A stretch of DNA of 64,000 nucleotides from Lumbricus terrestris (lineage: Eukaryota; Annelida; Clitellata; Crassiclitellata; Lumbricidae): positions 17,642,295 to 17,706,294 of the forward strand of contig OX457037.1 of assembly GCA_949752735.1 (NCBI GenBank). Direction: 5' to 3'. The notes under the pieces are model-generated. The model was not told the origin of the DNA. It saw only the letters and a program-made list of their open reading frames with translations, and ran no database searches. Numbering within the stretch: position 1 is the first letter of the stretch; the number at the start of each line of letters is the position of its first letter. Of the stretch, positions 12,440-25,604 are shown one piece after another. The translations under genes were made by a program, and so were the position numbers.

Positions 12440-12850
12440 ATGATATCATCGTCATTAGGTAGCTCATCGTCATCGGGTCGTCGTCATCGTCATCATCATC
12501 GTCGTCGTCGTCGTCACAATAATCATTATCATCAACATCATCAACATCATCATTAGCAATTTTACAGCAATCATAGGCAGCTGAATTTTTATTTAATCCA
12601 TTTGTCGGTGATGAATACGAATGACGAATGAGGAAAAGAGGAAGAAGAAAAGACGAGGAGGATGAGGAGGAGGAGGAGGAGGAGAAGGAGAACATAAGGA
12701 GGAGGAAGAATAATACGAAGAGGAGAAGGAGAAGAAGTATACGTAGGAGGAGGAAGAAGAAGAAGAGGAGGAGGAGGAGGAGGAGGAGGAGGAGGAAGAA
12801 GAAGAAAACGAGGAGAAGTAGAAGGAGGAGGAGAGGAGAAGGATAAAGGT
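12440..12850. repeat. Triplet-repeat block: (TCA/TCG)n followed by a purine-only (GAG/GAA)n tract
   Basis: About 12465-12550 is built of TCATCG triplets. About 12625-12845 is almost pure purine on the plus strand (gaggaggagaagaag). The reading frames encoding runs of Leu, Ser, Arg or Glu here are artefacts of the triplets. The stretch 12851-15454 contains no recognised gene. Confidence 0.85.
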
Positions 12851-15454
12851 AGCCATGATAAAACGTGCTATCGACATCATTTTCCTTGACCTCGGCATAT
12901 GAGAGCCTGTGGTCCGTCCACTTCTTTCCCACCAGATCCTCCAAACGATATAGGGAAGCAAGACTGATAGCAACAGTTTTAGAAATATCTCTCTGCCTTG
13001 GAAAGTTAAAGGACATGTGAACTTCCGACATATCGGTTGCCAGTGCTTCGGCCTTTAGTCATAGTCATTATTGCATGTGTTGGAACGTAAATTAGGTAAA
13101 TTATGGCATTGCTGTTTATGTTTTCTTTTCGTCGATGCTTCATTGTGAATCCAGTCAAAGCGATTTATGCAAGCCTATGATAAATTATAGGGAAGTAAGA
13201 TTGAGGAATATTGTTCATGATGCGGCCGAACCTCGAAACGAGGATGGCTGAGAACAGATGATTAGACCAATTCTATTTTCTCTAATTAATATGTAGCCTA
13301 CATACATATTACTCACGTATAATTATGTGACATTGTATAAGCCCGTGAGAGTTTTTGTTTCACTGACAAAGAACATCGAGGTCAATTTAGATCAATTATA
13401 GTACGTAGAATCTGACGTAATTAAGAGCCAGTGTAATTAATGGCGTGGTCATTACCATTGTATGCCTCTAGCGGACAGTCTTAGGTCCATGTCAAACCAA
13501 TGAAGCCACCATTATTTCTAATTATACACAATGACATTATTACATTTCGTCGCTGGATGACTTTTTGGTTACCCGCCTAATAAGATTTTAATATTTGATC
13601 TATAATTATTGCTCTTAGCATAGGGCCTGTGCCTTACTTTAGAACCTATAAGCTTAGTTAATTAAGCGGGTAAATAAACAACCGCTAGACAACTTCAGTG
13701 TTAGTTAATCTATTTTTTTTTAAATCAGATCGTCACCAAATTGATATTCGTGACGAAACCATTTAGGATGTTGAGAGCATAAAAAAACGACAAGACTTTG
13801 TCAGATTTGATTATTTTGAACTTTACAAATAATATTCTTCGTTTTTCTGCGCCAACTAAATCGATTTGTTGATACTCATTTAAGGCGCTTAAATTTTAAA
13901 TTCGTTGCAAGAAATATTTGTATCTTGATATGGCGCTCTGAGCCTTCTTTGTCTTATGATTTTTAAGTAGGCCTACTTTACCACATGCTCTTTGCTAGAC
14001 AAATAGGCTAACACAAAATATATATATAGGGTGTCTATAATTATTATAGGCTATAAGCTTATCAGTGTATCTGATGCTTGTTGACTAATACTATTTTGGT
14101 GCGTCATACATTAATTGGCTATGGACTTCACAGCGTGCCAGCTGTCAATGTGGGAGCAAGCCAAAACAACAAAGCGCCATTAGGTTCATATCCGCGTAAC
14201 ATTATAGGCAGCATGTAAGTAAACACCGTCATTAAAGTGAATGTGTGGCCTGGTTCGTATGAACTGGGTTATAGTAAGACTCCAAGACTCCACCCATCCG
14301 GCCATGATCCGGGAAAATACGATAATTATCTCTATTCAAATGGAGATTCATCCTTTGTCTGTAGACCTATAGGCATTTCGAGGTCATGCTTTTAAGAAAA
14401 AGTTGTGCTCAAATGTTACATTTGGTGCGGTCGTGTTATTCGGTCTAGAGAAGCTGGTGAAAATGTGTCAATGATAACTAAATTGAATCTATTTCAACAA
14501 CAGCCGATATGCAACTTCACTCCATCTTGCGAAGTTACAAGGATGACCGAAATTATATTATACTAGGCCTTTAATACCACAATCGATTTCAAAGTATAAT
14601 CATGTTTACTCCGATGACAAGAAAAATAGTCAATCCAGATATTTTTGCTGTAGGCCTATTCGATATTGAATTAATGATTTCTTAGCAGAAACGCATTCGC
14701 GTCATACTGTATTGATAATAAACGAATATTGATTGATAGATTGAATCTTGCTTCTTCTCAGAAATAGTCCGTGTTATAAGGTGAGAATTACCATGGCAGG
14801 AAGGGTTCTACTCCCTCCCTATAGTATTTCGATCCACAGTAATGTCTTCTTCGCATATCTCAACTCCACGTCACGTCCACGTGGAACAAAGTCAGACACT
14901 ATCGCTATGGTTCTACAATTCTCATACTGCGCCTCAAGCAATTTATGTTTGACAGTAGACTGCTGGGCGTTTTAGTAGGCCTACTTATTGCAGTCTGGAG
15001 CTGAGCTTGTGTTGCTATGACATTCGGTCTTCACTCTGCGAGAAATACGTAAGATAAAATATTCAATCCCTCAAAATCTGTGTGCGTCTTTGCAGAAAGA
15101 AACCAGAAAGCCACCATTGGACGCCGATCTTATCCAATAGGTCAAAATATGTCGTGCATTTACAACTTATGCATGTAGCCAAAAGTCGAGTTGCCAAATC
15201 TATTTTGCATTGAAAAGACAGTTATAGCTGCTCGGTTTGCTAGGGAATTACACTGTAGCCTATAGCTGCCTTGTGCAGGGAAAAGCATAGTTTTTTCGAA
15301 ACTTAGGCCTACGTAAGTAAACTTGGCTTGTAATTCTGAAACTTTTGAACTGGCATCCAGGACACATTTTTCTACGCTTATAATTTGCTTATTGCATAAC
15401 GCAAACTGAAAGAACGACAGAAATAATCTGAGGTACACGTTCACGAGTGCTATT

Positions 15455-15501
15455 CTATTCCGTTAAAAGAAATAATAATATTATTTCTTTTAACGGAATA
15501 G
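15455..15501. repeat. Perfect palindrome, 22-bp arms with 3-nt loop
   Basis: The left arm is 15455-15476, the loop AAT is 15477-15479 and the right arm is 15480-15501. The arms begin CTATTCCGTTAAAAG and pair without mismatch. The last base abuts the terminal repeat of the MITE that follows. Confidence 0.9.
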
Positions 15502-15934
15502 ACGCAGGGGCTCGAAACCCGTCGTTTGTCGCTTCCTAGATATTGCGCTAGACGCCGAAATAGGCGAGAGGGGTAAAGAATGCAGTTTATTCTTCAATTC
15601 AGTATATGACTGTGAATTCGCCCTAATTTGCGAAGTAGTGAACCGATTTTGATGCCGTTTGGGTTATCTGATTCAGAATATATGCCTCTAATGCCCAGAA
15701 AATTTTCAGAATAATAACTTTGTGGATTCAGTAGACTTGGATGACACGAATATTCAGTAACTTTTTATTTTATTTTTTCACTATAAACTAATGAAAGAAT
15801 CAAACGAGCACAACTTTTGTTAGAAAAAAGATAATTTCCTTGTGTTAAAAGCATTTTAGAGCATGGTCATTGTTGCATATGACTAAATCAAAAGGTCAAA
15901 AGCCGACATGTGACGGGTTTTGAGCCCCTGTGTC
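15501..15934. mobile_element. MITE-like element with about 23-bp terminal inverted repeats
   Basis: The left end GACGCAGGGGCTCGAAAC (15501 on) and the right end (15912-15934, reading GACGGGTTTTGAGCCCC then TGTGTC) are inverted copies with three mismatches. The interior of about 390 bases has no coding potential. The target duplication is unclear. The perfect palindrome at 15455-15501 touches the left end. From 15940 to 16570 nothing is recognised. Confidence 0.6.
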
Positions 15935-16589
15935 ACATATATGTATAGACCTATAGTCCTATATAGGAATTATTAATAGGCCCATAATATATAGGCCTAA
16001 TTATACATATTACGACATCAAAAAAGGTTTGCAGGTTCATTGCAAAGCAAACAAACTGATATATTTCAGGTGCAATTACTGCAATAACCAACAATAAACA
16101 TTTAGTAACCTAATAGTTAAATCATGATTCCATTAAATTGCAACATAAACATGACTAGTACGCATAAATTATGTCTACCTTATAATAATGGTGCAGTTAC
16201 TAGCACTGTAAAGAAATGTAATACTGTAAAGGAGATTCGCTATGAATGATGCACTCACGACACACTGGTGAAATTTAGCACAGATAATAAGCAAAGCAAA
16301 ATGTCAAAAGATAAGCTTACAGAACATGTATCACAGAAATCTGCAATTAAGCGGAAAGTCCTTCAAAATCAGCTTTATACGCGTTCAGTGTCGTTCGCAT
16401 AGGCTACACTTGTATAGGACCGTGCAGTATGTGCATAGCGTTTAGAGTTTAGATAGAAATATCCATATTATGTGTAACAGAAAAGGTATTAAATGAATTT
16501 GTTACCCAATGGAATTAAGATGCATATCAGAAGTCGAATAATAAAAATAATTGTAATAGCAACGCACATATTAATAATAGCATCAAGAA

Positions 16590-16980
16590 CAGTGGTGGCG
16601 ATGGTGGCGGCGTTGGTGATTGTGCTGGTGGTAGTGGTCTAAGTGGTGGTGGTGACGGGTGGTGGTTGTAGGCTACTGTGGCCGTGTAATGGTGGTGGGT
16701 GGTTGTACCGGTGGTAAGGGCAGTGATGGTGGATCGTGGTTGTGCCTGCGGCGATGGTAGTGGTGGTGGGCGGTGGTTATACGGGTGGTGATGGTAGTAG
16801 TGGTGGTGATGATAGTGGTGGTGGGTGGTGGCTGTACCGGTGGTGATGATAGTGGTGTTGGGTGAAAGGTGTGGTGGATGTCGTAGTTGTGGTAGTGGTG
16901 AAAGTGGTGACAATATTGGAGGTGAAGTTGATGGCGATGGTAGTGGTGCCGGTGGTTGTAAAGTTGGTGGTGATGGAAAA
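16590..16980. repeat. (GGT)n-rich minisatellite
   Basis: The plus strand is dominated by ggtggt and gatggt units with a recurring gtggtggtgggtggtggtt-like block. The minus-strand Pro/His-rich frame is a repeat artefact. It lies just downstream of the tektin stop codon (17044). Confidence 0.8.
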
Positions 16981-17043
16981 TGATAATACTTTAAAGTAGA
17001 CACTACTGTGTTCATTGGATATAATAATATAATTTATGCTGCT

Positions 17044-20000
17044 TCATGGAAGCGACGACATGGTGATCATTGGACCTATCTTCGGATCCATCGGCATGCT
17101 CTTTCGCATTCCCATGCAACTCTTCGAATCGATCTCGATGCTTCGTTCCTTCGTCGCGATGTCACTTTCCAGTGCGCTGCGGGTCTTCAGCAGACGACAG
17201 AGGGCGTTCTCAGAATCACGAAGTTTCGATTTGAGGAGACGGACGGACTCACGAATCTCGTTCACCTCCCTCTGCAACCTAACCAACAGACAATCGCACG
17301 CCGTCGAGTAAGATTCAAGATCAGTTCAGCAATTTAAGTTAATTTACTATTACTAATTAAATAGTAACTTGATGCATGATGCATTAGGTCTTCATCGATG
17401 GCGCGTCAAAGATAGGCCGTAATCAGATCTGGTTCATGTAACTAATTTGGTTGTAATATTGCAAGAAGGCGGAGGCGCATGAGCAGCGGATCCGAATTCG
17501 CTTCTCGAGTGTGGCCTATTTCAGAGATTAAAATCTCGGTTTAAATAACACAAAATAATAAGGATCTCCGCCGATCAATTCATCGAAAACTTAACAGGGT
17601 CGATGCCATCACACTGTCGCTATATAAAAACTTCTGTGTCTACAATTATGTAGGTCAACATTGACAAGAGCATTCCGCTAAGACAGGCAGACCATGAATT
17701 ATATATTATGGTGGATGAGAGACAGCCAGATTTGACCCCATTATGACCAAAATTCCACCTCATTAAACACAAATTCCCCCATCATAGAGTGCTTTTTAAA
17801 ACCCAAAGTCCACCCTAGTAGAAATCCAAATTTCACATTAATAGAAACCTCATTCTACCATAATAAAACCCAAAAACAACCCTAATTTAAAAAAAGGTAT
17901 TTCACCATCATAGGTCCCCGATTGTGTACCCTCATAACAACAAGACACAACTCCCAACCCCCATTATGATGCCAGAATCCCATTAACCCTAGTTCCTAAG
18001 CCTACCCCTGCATGGCGGGATCATTGCATAGTTCGACATCGATGCGACGTGTCCTCTCCTCCAGTCTCGTCATTGCCACCTTCAACGGAGCCTCCTTGTC
18101 ACAGATCGCTTTCCGTATCATCGCTATGTTCCTCTCCATCTCCTTCACTTCAGAAACAGTCTGCATCACAACAACAAAACAACTCACTACTCAATGTACT
18201 CACCTCTTATGATAATGTGTAGCGAACCTGTCTACTTTCAGACAACTTGAATATATGCATAGTATTGAGTGTAGGCCTACATGTATACTATAGCTCAAAA
18301 TTAATAGCCGAAGTGTCAGATGACATACTCTTTAAAACCATTAAACAGTGATCCTAAACCTCCTCCTATTTTTGTTCCTTCCTCTCTTAGTAAGGGGCAT
18401 AACTTTCGAGCTAGACCACATAACTTCACATTACCCATTACAGATCGCCACATTAACTGTCTTCATCTCGTTTATTCTGCTTGAGCGCATCTACTAACAT
18501 AATAATATTTTATTCTTGCGTTGTGACAATCTCCGTAAATAATGCCCCAAATAATAATTATTATTTTCTGTTGAAGTTGCGTCTATGTCAGCTTAGTAGG
18601 CCTACTTCTAATTTAAAAAATTGATAATTATTAATCAATTGATTGACTAATTGATTGACTGACTGATTGATTGACTGATTGATTTGTTTATGCATGCTTG
18701 ATTGATTTGTTTATGCTTGCTTGATTGATTGCATGATTTATTTATTTATTTATTCGTTCGTAGAACAAGCTGCTCTCATTGCGCTCTCTAACCCTTTGCA
18801 GGTGAGCCTGTAGTTTGTTCTTGGCGTCGTGCAGTTCCTGAATACGTGAACTGAGCGCCGTGTTCGCTGTGTTGTAGTGACTCCACATCTCGTTTGCGCA
18901 TGCGCGCATCAGGCCATCGATTTCTCCTCGCAGCCGCATGGAGGCGTCACGTTCTCGTTGAGATCTCGAGATGTTCTCCTGCGTGAACTTCGCCCACGTG
19001 ATTGGGATCGATATGCTGCAAGCAAGCCAATGAAACAAGAGTAGCTGTATAATAATTATTGTATAGTCTATGCCTAATTGACGCTTGTTTATGTTCTATT
19101 AGGCCAATAGGCCTAACTATTGATATTCAATATAATGAATATTAATGTAGCCAATAACTTAATGAGTAATAAAGTTACGACCTAATGAATATTCATGTTC
19201 TAAAGCATGAATATATAATTACTAATGAGACTTGGTGAACGTGCATAGTATAAATAATTATAATGCATACGTGTTGTCGACGTTTTCGATGCTTGGAAAG
19301 AGTCCGATGTTGGACGAATGGTTGTGCAGTTGGTACATTCGGTCGTCGAGATTCTGCGAATGATGTTTGTTCTTGCTGTCCAGATCGCACGCATGCTGCG
19401 CCGCACGAGTCATCCTTAGCACGCACAAACACACACACAAACACACAACCACAGTCATCTTCATCGTCATCAACATCGTCATCTTCATCGACAACGTCAT
19501 CGTTATCGTTAAAGACTATCTTCATCAACGCCATTGTCACAGTCGTCTTTTCGTCGTCATTGGCATTATCGTCGATCGTCGTCATAGTCATCGCACAGTC
19601 ATCGTTATTGTCATCGTCATCGTCATTTTCATCGTCATATATAGCTATCGTCTTCATTATCTTCATCGACCACTGAATCTTGATAATCGTCGTTGCTCTT
19701 TTTGTCGCCATCATCGTCATTTTCGTCGTTATGATCAATATAAATGCAGATATGAACATAATTTCCAATCACTCTTATACATGTAGCGTCAATAGCCTAT
19801 CGTTATGTCGTGCTAAATGAAATTTTGAATAGGTCAACATCTACTGAAACTGTTATAGTTTGCTGCATGAACCGTCATTTTGATTGTAATTGGAGATATA
19901 TATTTTGCCCGTAGAGAAAAACGCAAAAATTTGTGATTTTCTTAATTCGTTTTGAAATTATAGAAATCTATTAAAGTGCTTATTGATCTGCCTGATCGAT

Positions 20001-23000
20001 TCTAATGACGTAAGTGAGTCTGAGCCAGAAGCGTTCTCTTGTTTCATTAGCGAAATCCTAATTAATTAATCATGAATAATTAATCGAATGGCGATCTTGC
20101 ACGCATGCCTGAATGAAAGCGAGGCAAAGTTACAGGTTAAAAGACATCGATGAAGACAAAAATAGAAACACAGAGAGAGAGAGACTGACAGACAGACTGA
20201 CGGACAGACAGACAGACAGATAGACTGACAAACAGATAGACAAACAAACAGAGGACAGAGAGAGACAGAGACACAGAGAAACAGAGAGGCAGAGAGAGAG
20301 AGAGACTAACAGTAAGACAGTCAGAGATAGGCAAACAGGCATAGGCTGACAGGAAAGCAGACAGACAGACATAATTTTATAGTAGAAAATGGAGTCTTAG
20401 CCTACTTTTGTTGGGCGTTTGACTTTTCCAGCATTTTCTTCATCTTCTCCTGGCATCTCCTGATTATTTCCACTTCCTAAATTCGTAAAATCGCAAAGTA
20501 GAAAACGCAAAACACAACAATAACATTAGTCGCAAATCTTTAAATCAGACTAAAACAATGGCCTAATCATTTCAGATTGTTGATATTCACCTGACTGCAG
20601 AATAGGCTGTCTGGGTTTTTGTGGAATTGGTTAATTTTTAAGAAACACTAAACAAAACGTAATTTAATTCGTTTCAAGTAATGTAAATTACTACATCGGT
20701 GATTCGGTAAAAGACTCAATCAAGAAATCGAATAATTTATCAATCGATCAATCAATCAATCAAACAGTCAACCAAATCAAACGTTCACCCAATCAAACAA
20801 CCTGCCAATCAGTAATTCCAACAATTCCAAAAAAATCGGTCAACTGTACATGAAAGTAGCCTACTCCTGAAAATTCCTAAATGTTTTCAACTAAGCAATG
20901 ATTGGAACCCTTACACAGGCTTGCAGTTACAGTTACAGTTCACATTACTCACCAAGCAAGCAACCGAGGCATAGCTTATAAAATTTTATGTGGCGCTGTA
21001 CATTTCGAATCCGTGAGCAGTGCGTTAGGATGTTCTTACTTACCTTGGTCAATGATTTCTCGACGTTGTCGTGTACCATGTCGATGCCTGTTCTCTTCTC
21101 TCTCTGAATCAAACAGACTTCAGCGATGTTCATAGGAACCTTCGTGTCCGAAAGGGCGCGCTCCAGCACCCGTATGTGCTCCTAGAAACCCAAACAAAGA
21201 CAGATCTCATTATTCCTCTCGACAAACTCAGCAGACTGTTTTAAAACGAACTTGTTTCAACCAGCGATATAACCACGTGAACACTGAACAATTACAGTGC
21301 GTTGGGACTTGGGAGGTTCTTTATCAAACAAAGTATGGAATTCTTACGCTGTTAGATTCCTGTCATATTTACTCTTACAATTTACGTGTATGGTAAATGA
21401 AAACTTGATAAAATATTCCCAATATAATTCAAGACCAGCAAAGATAATTACTTCACTTTTGTAGTTGTAGACATGCGTTGAAAAAATTGCTCAATTGTCA
21501 CTTTTTCATTGTGATTGAACCTCAGGCAAGCGCTAAACATGTTTGGTTTTCAATAGCTAGATTTATTCAAAAAGCGCTATATAAATTTTCAGAATGAATG
21601 AATGAATGGGTGAATACTTTAAGAAATTAAGTGCTCAGTACCGCCATGTTTTCCATTTCGTTGTCATTTGATCTGATTTCTGTTATGAGTTCCTCCTTCC
21701 AAAACGTTATGTCTCCAACCCGTTCGTCTGAAAACGACATCCACAACTTTTAATTTAATTTAATTTAATCTAATCTAATAAAATCTGCGAAGTGCTCCAT
21801 CGCCATTATATACATGAAAGAAATTCTGCGAGTTAGCTTTCACAACTGAACCTTTATAGCGCCTTTTGAAACTCGTTATGACACGAAAATATGACTAATC
21901 CATGTATAGGGTAAGACAACTGAGGTATGTACAATGTACATTGTATAGTAAATTGATATTTTCGGCGTTCCTTTGTCGCAAAACATTAATTTAAGCAGCC
22001 TTAGAACTCCATCTGCAGATATTGGAACAAAAACCATGTGGTGTTCTGTGGGCTCTGTGCATGTCTTTGAATGGATGGATGGAAGAATGAATGAATGAAT
22101 TAATGAATGAATGAATGAATGAATGAATGAATGAACGAATGAAAGAACGAACGAACGAAAGAAAGAAAGAATGAATGAATAAATGAATGAATGAATGATT
22201 GAATGAAATTATAAGAATGGAACTAACTGAGTTTCTTGGTGTTGCTGGCCTGTCTGGTTCTGGTCTGTTGATCTGTCGCTTTCACTGCTCTCCACGCATC
22301 GGTTCTCAGTCGTTCCGCTAGACTGCGCTCCTTCTCAGACAGGTTGAAATGTGCCTTGTTCGATGTGTCCCAGTCATTGGTCGTGTAACGCGAATAGATG
22401 GCACTCCTTGAGAAAGTAAAATCAGACAGCAACTGAGCAACGCTGACGTACACGAACGGAAGACATTTTATATTTTATTGTCAGGAAATCTATAGAGAGA
22501 TCGGAGCTAAAATCCGAGTTAGAAGAGATTCTTGCAGCATAGAAATGCAATTAAAATTCTATATCGACATTTTCTCCTCCGCTCACACCCTCAAGCCAAC
22601 TATCAAAAAAATATTTATTCATATCTAAGAAAAAAGTTATCGTATGACTCACCGATAAATTGCTTCCAAATTGCTTCTAAAATGCTTCTAAATTGCTTCT
22701 AAATTACTTCTTAAAATGCTTCTAAATTGCTTCTAAATTACTTCTAAAAATGCATGCTTCTAAAAATGCTTCTAAAATGCTTCTAAATTGCTTCAAAATT
22801 CTGGACATCTCTAAATATAGGCCTACATTTACTGTTGCATGATCTTGCGTTTCCACTGTACGTAACGATGGTTTTTCATTCTTAGGAAATAGGTAGACAT
22901 GCATGACTCTTAATCTGTTTACCTGCCAGGGTTGTAGTAATGCTGTGAGTGGAGAAGGTTTCCGGAGCGAGCCATGTGGTTTGAGATTTCATGATCGGCA

Positions 23001-23077
23001 ATAGACGGCATTGCTTGCACCAGTTGAGGTGTCATGGAAGACGACCTTCGCATGGGTGACGCACAGTAAGCAGACAT
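17044..23077 (-). CDS. Tektin family protein, complete nine-exon gene
   Basis: Exons on the minus strand: 23077-22923, 22406-22228, 21727-21642, 21181-21044, 20476-20406, 19414-19271, 19015-18793, 18160-18006 and 17278-17044. All have consensus GT/AG borders and phases that join to one 461-codon frame, within the usual 400-490. Tektins are coiled-coil filament proteins inside ciliary and flagellar doublet microtubules. Family blocks in order are: YTTNDWDTSNKAHFN (about 60-75), NERVGDITFWKEEL (112-125), VPMNIAEVCLIQREKR then TGIDMVHDNVEK (156-183), RAAQHACDLD (213-222), ISIPITWAKFTQENI and NEMWSHYN (259-305), CDKEAPLKVAMTRLEER (352-368), and CMGMRKSMP near the C-terminus. The tektin nonapeptide, normally RPNVELCRD, reads RIDVELCND at 371-379. 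Start choice: the ATG at 23075-23077 opens an N-terminal head rich in Ser and Met, as in tektins; another upstream exon cannot be excluded. It most resembles the tektin-3/4/5 group; the subtype is not resolved. Confidence 0.93.
17700..17995. repeat. Degenerate tandem repeat in tektin intron 8
   Basis: Diverged units of roughly 25-30 bases recur, of the type CCCCATTATGACCAAAATTCCACC. No coding potential. Confidence 0.45.
18625..18765. repeat. (TTGA)n-type simple repeat in tektin intron 7
   Basis: Units of attgattgactgattga pass into ttgcttgattgatt and then tttatttatttatt. Confidence 0.8.
19425..19735. repeat. (CA)n then (TCATCG)n triplet tract in tektin intron 5
   Basis: A short acacacaaac tract passes into tcatcg/tcgtca units beginning a few bases from the acceptor of tektin exon 6 (19414). 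The Asp-rich and Ser-rich frames here are artefacts. Confidence 0.8.
20155..20375. repeat. (GACA)n/(GAGA)n simple repeat in tektin intron 5
   Basis: Interrupted gaca and gaga units; the minus-strand Ser/Leu/Cys-rich frames are artefacts. Confidence 0.8.
22075..22207. repeat. (GAAT)n microsatellite in tektin intron 2
   Basis: More than 25 gaat units with gaac and gaaa variants. It ends about 20 bases from the exon ending at 22228. Confidence 0.88.
22655..22800. repeat. 11-bp tandem repeat (TTGCTTCTAAA) in tektin intron 1
   Basis: About 12 copies of an 11-base unit with variants aattgcttcta, aatgcttctaa and aattacttcta. Confidence 0.85.
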
Positions 23078-23464
23078 GTCTTCGCGTTGACTTGATATCA
23101 GCTGCCAGTGGCCACCTATAAGATTCAGGTCCGTATAAAACATTGCAACACGATGCAATGCGTAAAACAGCTGCAAGCATAATTTATTACATTGTGATGG
23201 CCTATAAGATATCAACGACTGTGAATACCATTTAATGCAAATCGCAACGGAAATATGTTCTGCAATTAATGTAGATACATCATATTGCGCGAATTACTAT
23301 TGCGCTTGATAAATTAACTGGTAAAGTTCCTGAGTCGGATATGAATACGCCACTTATTTTTCATGTTCATAATATTTCGTTCAATTTATGATTATCAACA
23401 TGATCTGCATAAATTCTTCTTTCTGGATTTCGTTTACGATGCAAGAACATGCAGTAAAATCATT

Positions 23465-23517
23465 GTACTATTTTATTTATTATCATTATTTATTTATTTT
23501 TTTATTTATTATTGTTG

Positions 23518-23609
<92 letters not shown>

Positions 23610-23644
23610 CAGTTATTATTATTATACAGTTATTATTATTATTA

Positions 23645-23708
<64 letters not shown>

Positions 23709-23890
23709 CATCATCATCATCATCCTCATCATTATCATTGTTTTTATTCATTTGCTATTGTCATTAGTTCTATCATTACTTTTTATTGTTATTGTTATAA
23801 TCACTAATATCATTATTATGATCGTGATTATTATTATTATCGTCATTATCATCATATTTTTAGGCCTAATTTATTATAATTTTTAAATTA
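23465..23890. repeat. (ATT)n microsatellite
   Basis: Long runs of tta units broken by tacagttattattat, twice, and then by tcatcatcatcctcatc. All six frames read through it, giving artefact proteins of Leu, Ile or Tyr. Confidence 0.92.
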
Positions 23891-24048
23891 CTATTATTAT
23901 CTTATGATTATTACGATTATTATTAGGCTGCATGATGAGGCTTTTCATCCAGCTAACTGTAAATATCGGGCACAAGACAAGGAATTGTGGAAGAAAGTAG
24001 TTGACTACAATGCGCAGTGGACCCCTACCGGCTTTCAGCCCACGGATC

Positions 24049-24139
24049 ATGAAGAAGAAGAAGAAGAAGAAGAAGAAGAAGAAGAAGAAGAAGAAGAAGA
24101 AGAAGAAGAAGAACAACAACAACAACAACAACAACAACT
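24049..24139. repeat. (GAA)n(CAA)n compound microsatellite
   Basis: About 21 gaa units change directly to about 9 caa units. Between this and the ATT array, about 23925-24050 is unique-looking sequence. Confidence 0.92.
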
Positions 24140-24336
24140 GTAAATCTGGAAACATTTTCCCAAAACGTTGACCTAGTTTAGACATTTGTTTCTTTGTCTA
24201 ACCCTTATCAGAATGCAAGGTGGAATTAGGAAATATTGCAGTTACTTTACCACTCATAGAGTGAAATGCAATATTTTGTGAATATGAAATAAGAAACCAA
24301 TGTTTTCACTGATATAATTTAAAGTCACTCTTACTT

Positions 24337-24480
24337 GTTGCTAAGTTCTGACGCTGGGATGCGTTGCTAGGTCGTCTCTCGCGTCCGCCCGACCGTCTAT
24401 CACTCACGAAGGCTTCTTGCTAACTGCCATCCATGACTGGTGCACACACATCGTAAGGCTGTAGCCGTTGCTATGTTTAC
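24337..24480 (-). promoter_or_regulatory. Possible RFX (X-box) half-site cluster upstream of the tektin gene
   Basis: GTTGCTA occurs three times within 140 bases, at 24337, 24363 and 24467, in a locally GC-richer stretch. The last reads GTTGCTATGTTTAC (24467-24480), which fits most positions of the X-box consensus. RFX factors drive ciliary genes, and the nearest upstream-facing gene is the tektin (start 23077). The distance of about 1.3 kb would require an untranslated first exon or a distal element. Speculative. Confidence 0.25.
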
Positions 24481-24489
24481 GTGGTGGCC

Positions 24490-25600
24490 AAGGCTACGGC
24501 TGGTATCCTGGCTACGGGTATTTGGCCCGCAATATCCCTGCCGTGTAAATGTAGCTTCGCGGCGCTAAGTCATTATGCGTAAGGGACAGGTTGTTGGCAC
24601 GCTGCGGCGGATGCCCAGAGGTCGATGAATTATTTAAGAGAAGCAATCGCGATGCGCTGATGTGCTGGCGATTGACTGGCTTAGACTTTGTTGCCTGGTT
24701 GAGTCAGTTTAGTGTCTATGTTGTCAGCCTGAGTGTCCAGGTCGATTCGCTTGTATCTGTCTCTTGTCTGTGCCAAGTGTTCTTCGGTTTCAATATCAAT
24801 CTGCGTTGCATTGTATTTTCAAACTGCTGTTAGAAAACGTCCCTAGTTCAGAGAAGCTACCAGAGCTCAAGGTCACAATAAGAATTAGATTCTAAGAACA
24901 GTAAAGGAGGAGGAGGTTTCAAAGCTAGAATTTGAGAGCGAATAGTTTAGAGGTGTCCTCGTTAATTGGCGGGCAAGTAACAATATTTTCCAGCAAGCGA
25001 TGGACCAGGGTGCCTAAGGTTACTGAGCAAAATAGGGTAGGGGTTTCAGAAATTTTAAAAGCAATATCTTGAAATGGCGCATCTATTTAGACACAAAAAT
25101 TCAACCTAGACTCATAAAGTCTTAATGTTGACCGTCTTTGCCAGCCACGACCAGAAACTATAATCCTGACTCTGTAGAGTAGAGTAGACTCAGTAGAGTG
25201 GTCTAAGATCAGTGTTGGCCTATTCTAATTTCTAGGTATTGTATAGGCCCCTACATAAAGAACTCGGATTTATCTTAGTCCAATAGCCTACCTAGAACTA
25301 GGCCATACAACTACAAACCAATGAAACTGTGTAGTCATTATTCAAGGTGCCAGAAAGGCATCATCGGTAGGCCGCTAATGACTCATTGACACACCTAGAG
25401 TAGATGGAGACGCGCTGCATTTCAAAGACGCTGTTCCTGTATGATGAACTAGATGATCGAATGTGGTTCATTTTGTTTGGGAATGCAAATAAAACTGTAA
25501 CATTGGCAGTTTTTAAATGGTTCCTTCAAAGTTTGCCTAACTGTTCAGTCTGCTGACGTCTAGCGTGCTATTATTGTTTTATTGCTTTGTTATTTATTTA
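24490..25600. other. Non-coding stretch, nothing recognised
   Basis: No family-like or splice-supported frame. The 80-codon frame at 24591-24833 has no domain, no TATA/Kozak context and no continuation. Confidence 0.5.
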
Positions 25601-25604
25601 TTTT

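Noticed and set aside
24591..24833. 80-codon plus-strand frame
   Set aside because: Mildly hydrophobic, but no start context, partner exon or recognisable motif.
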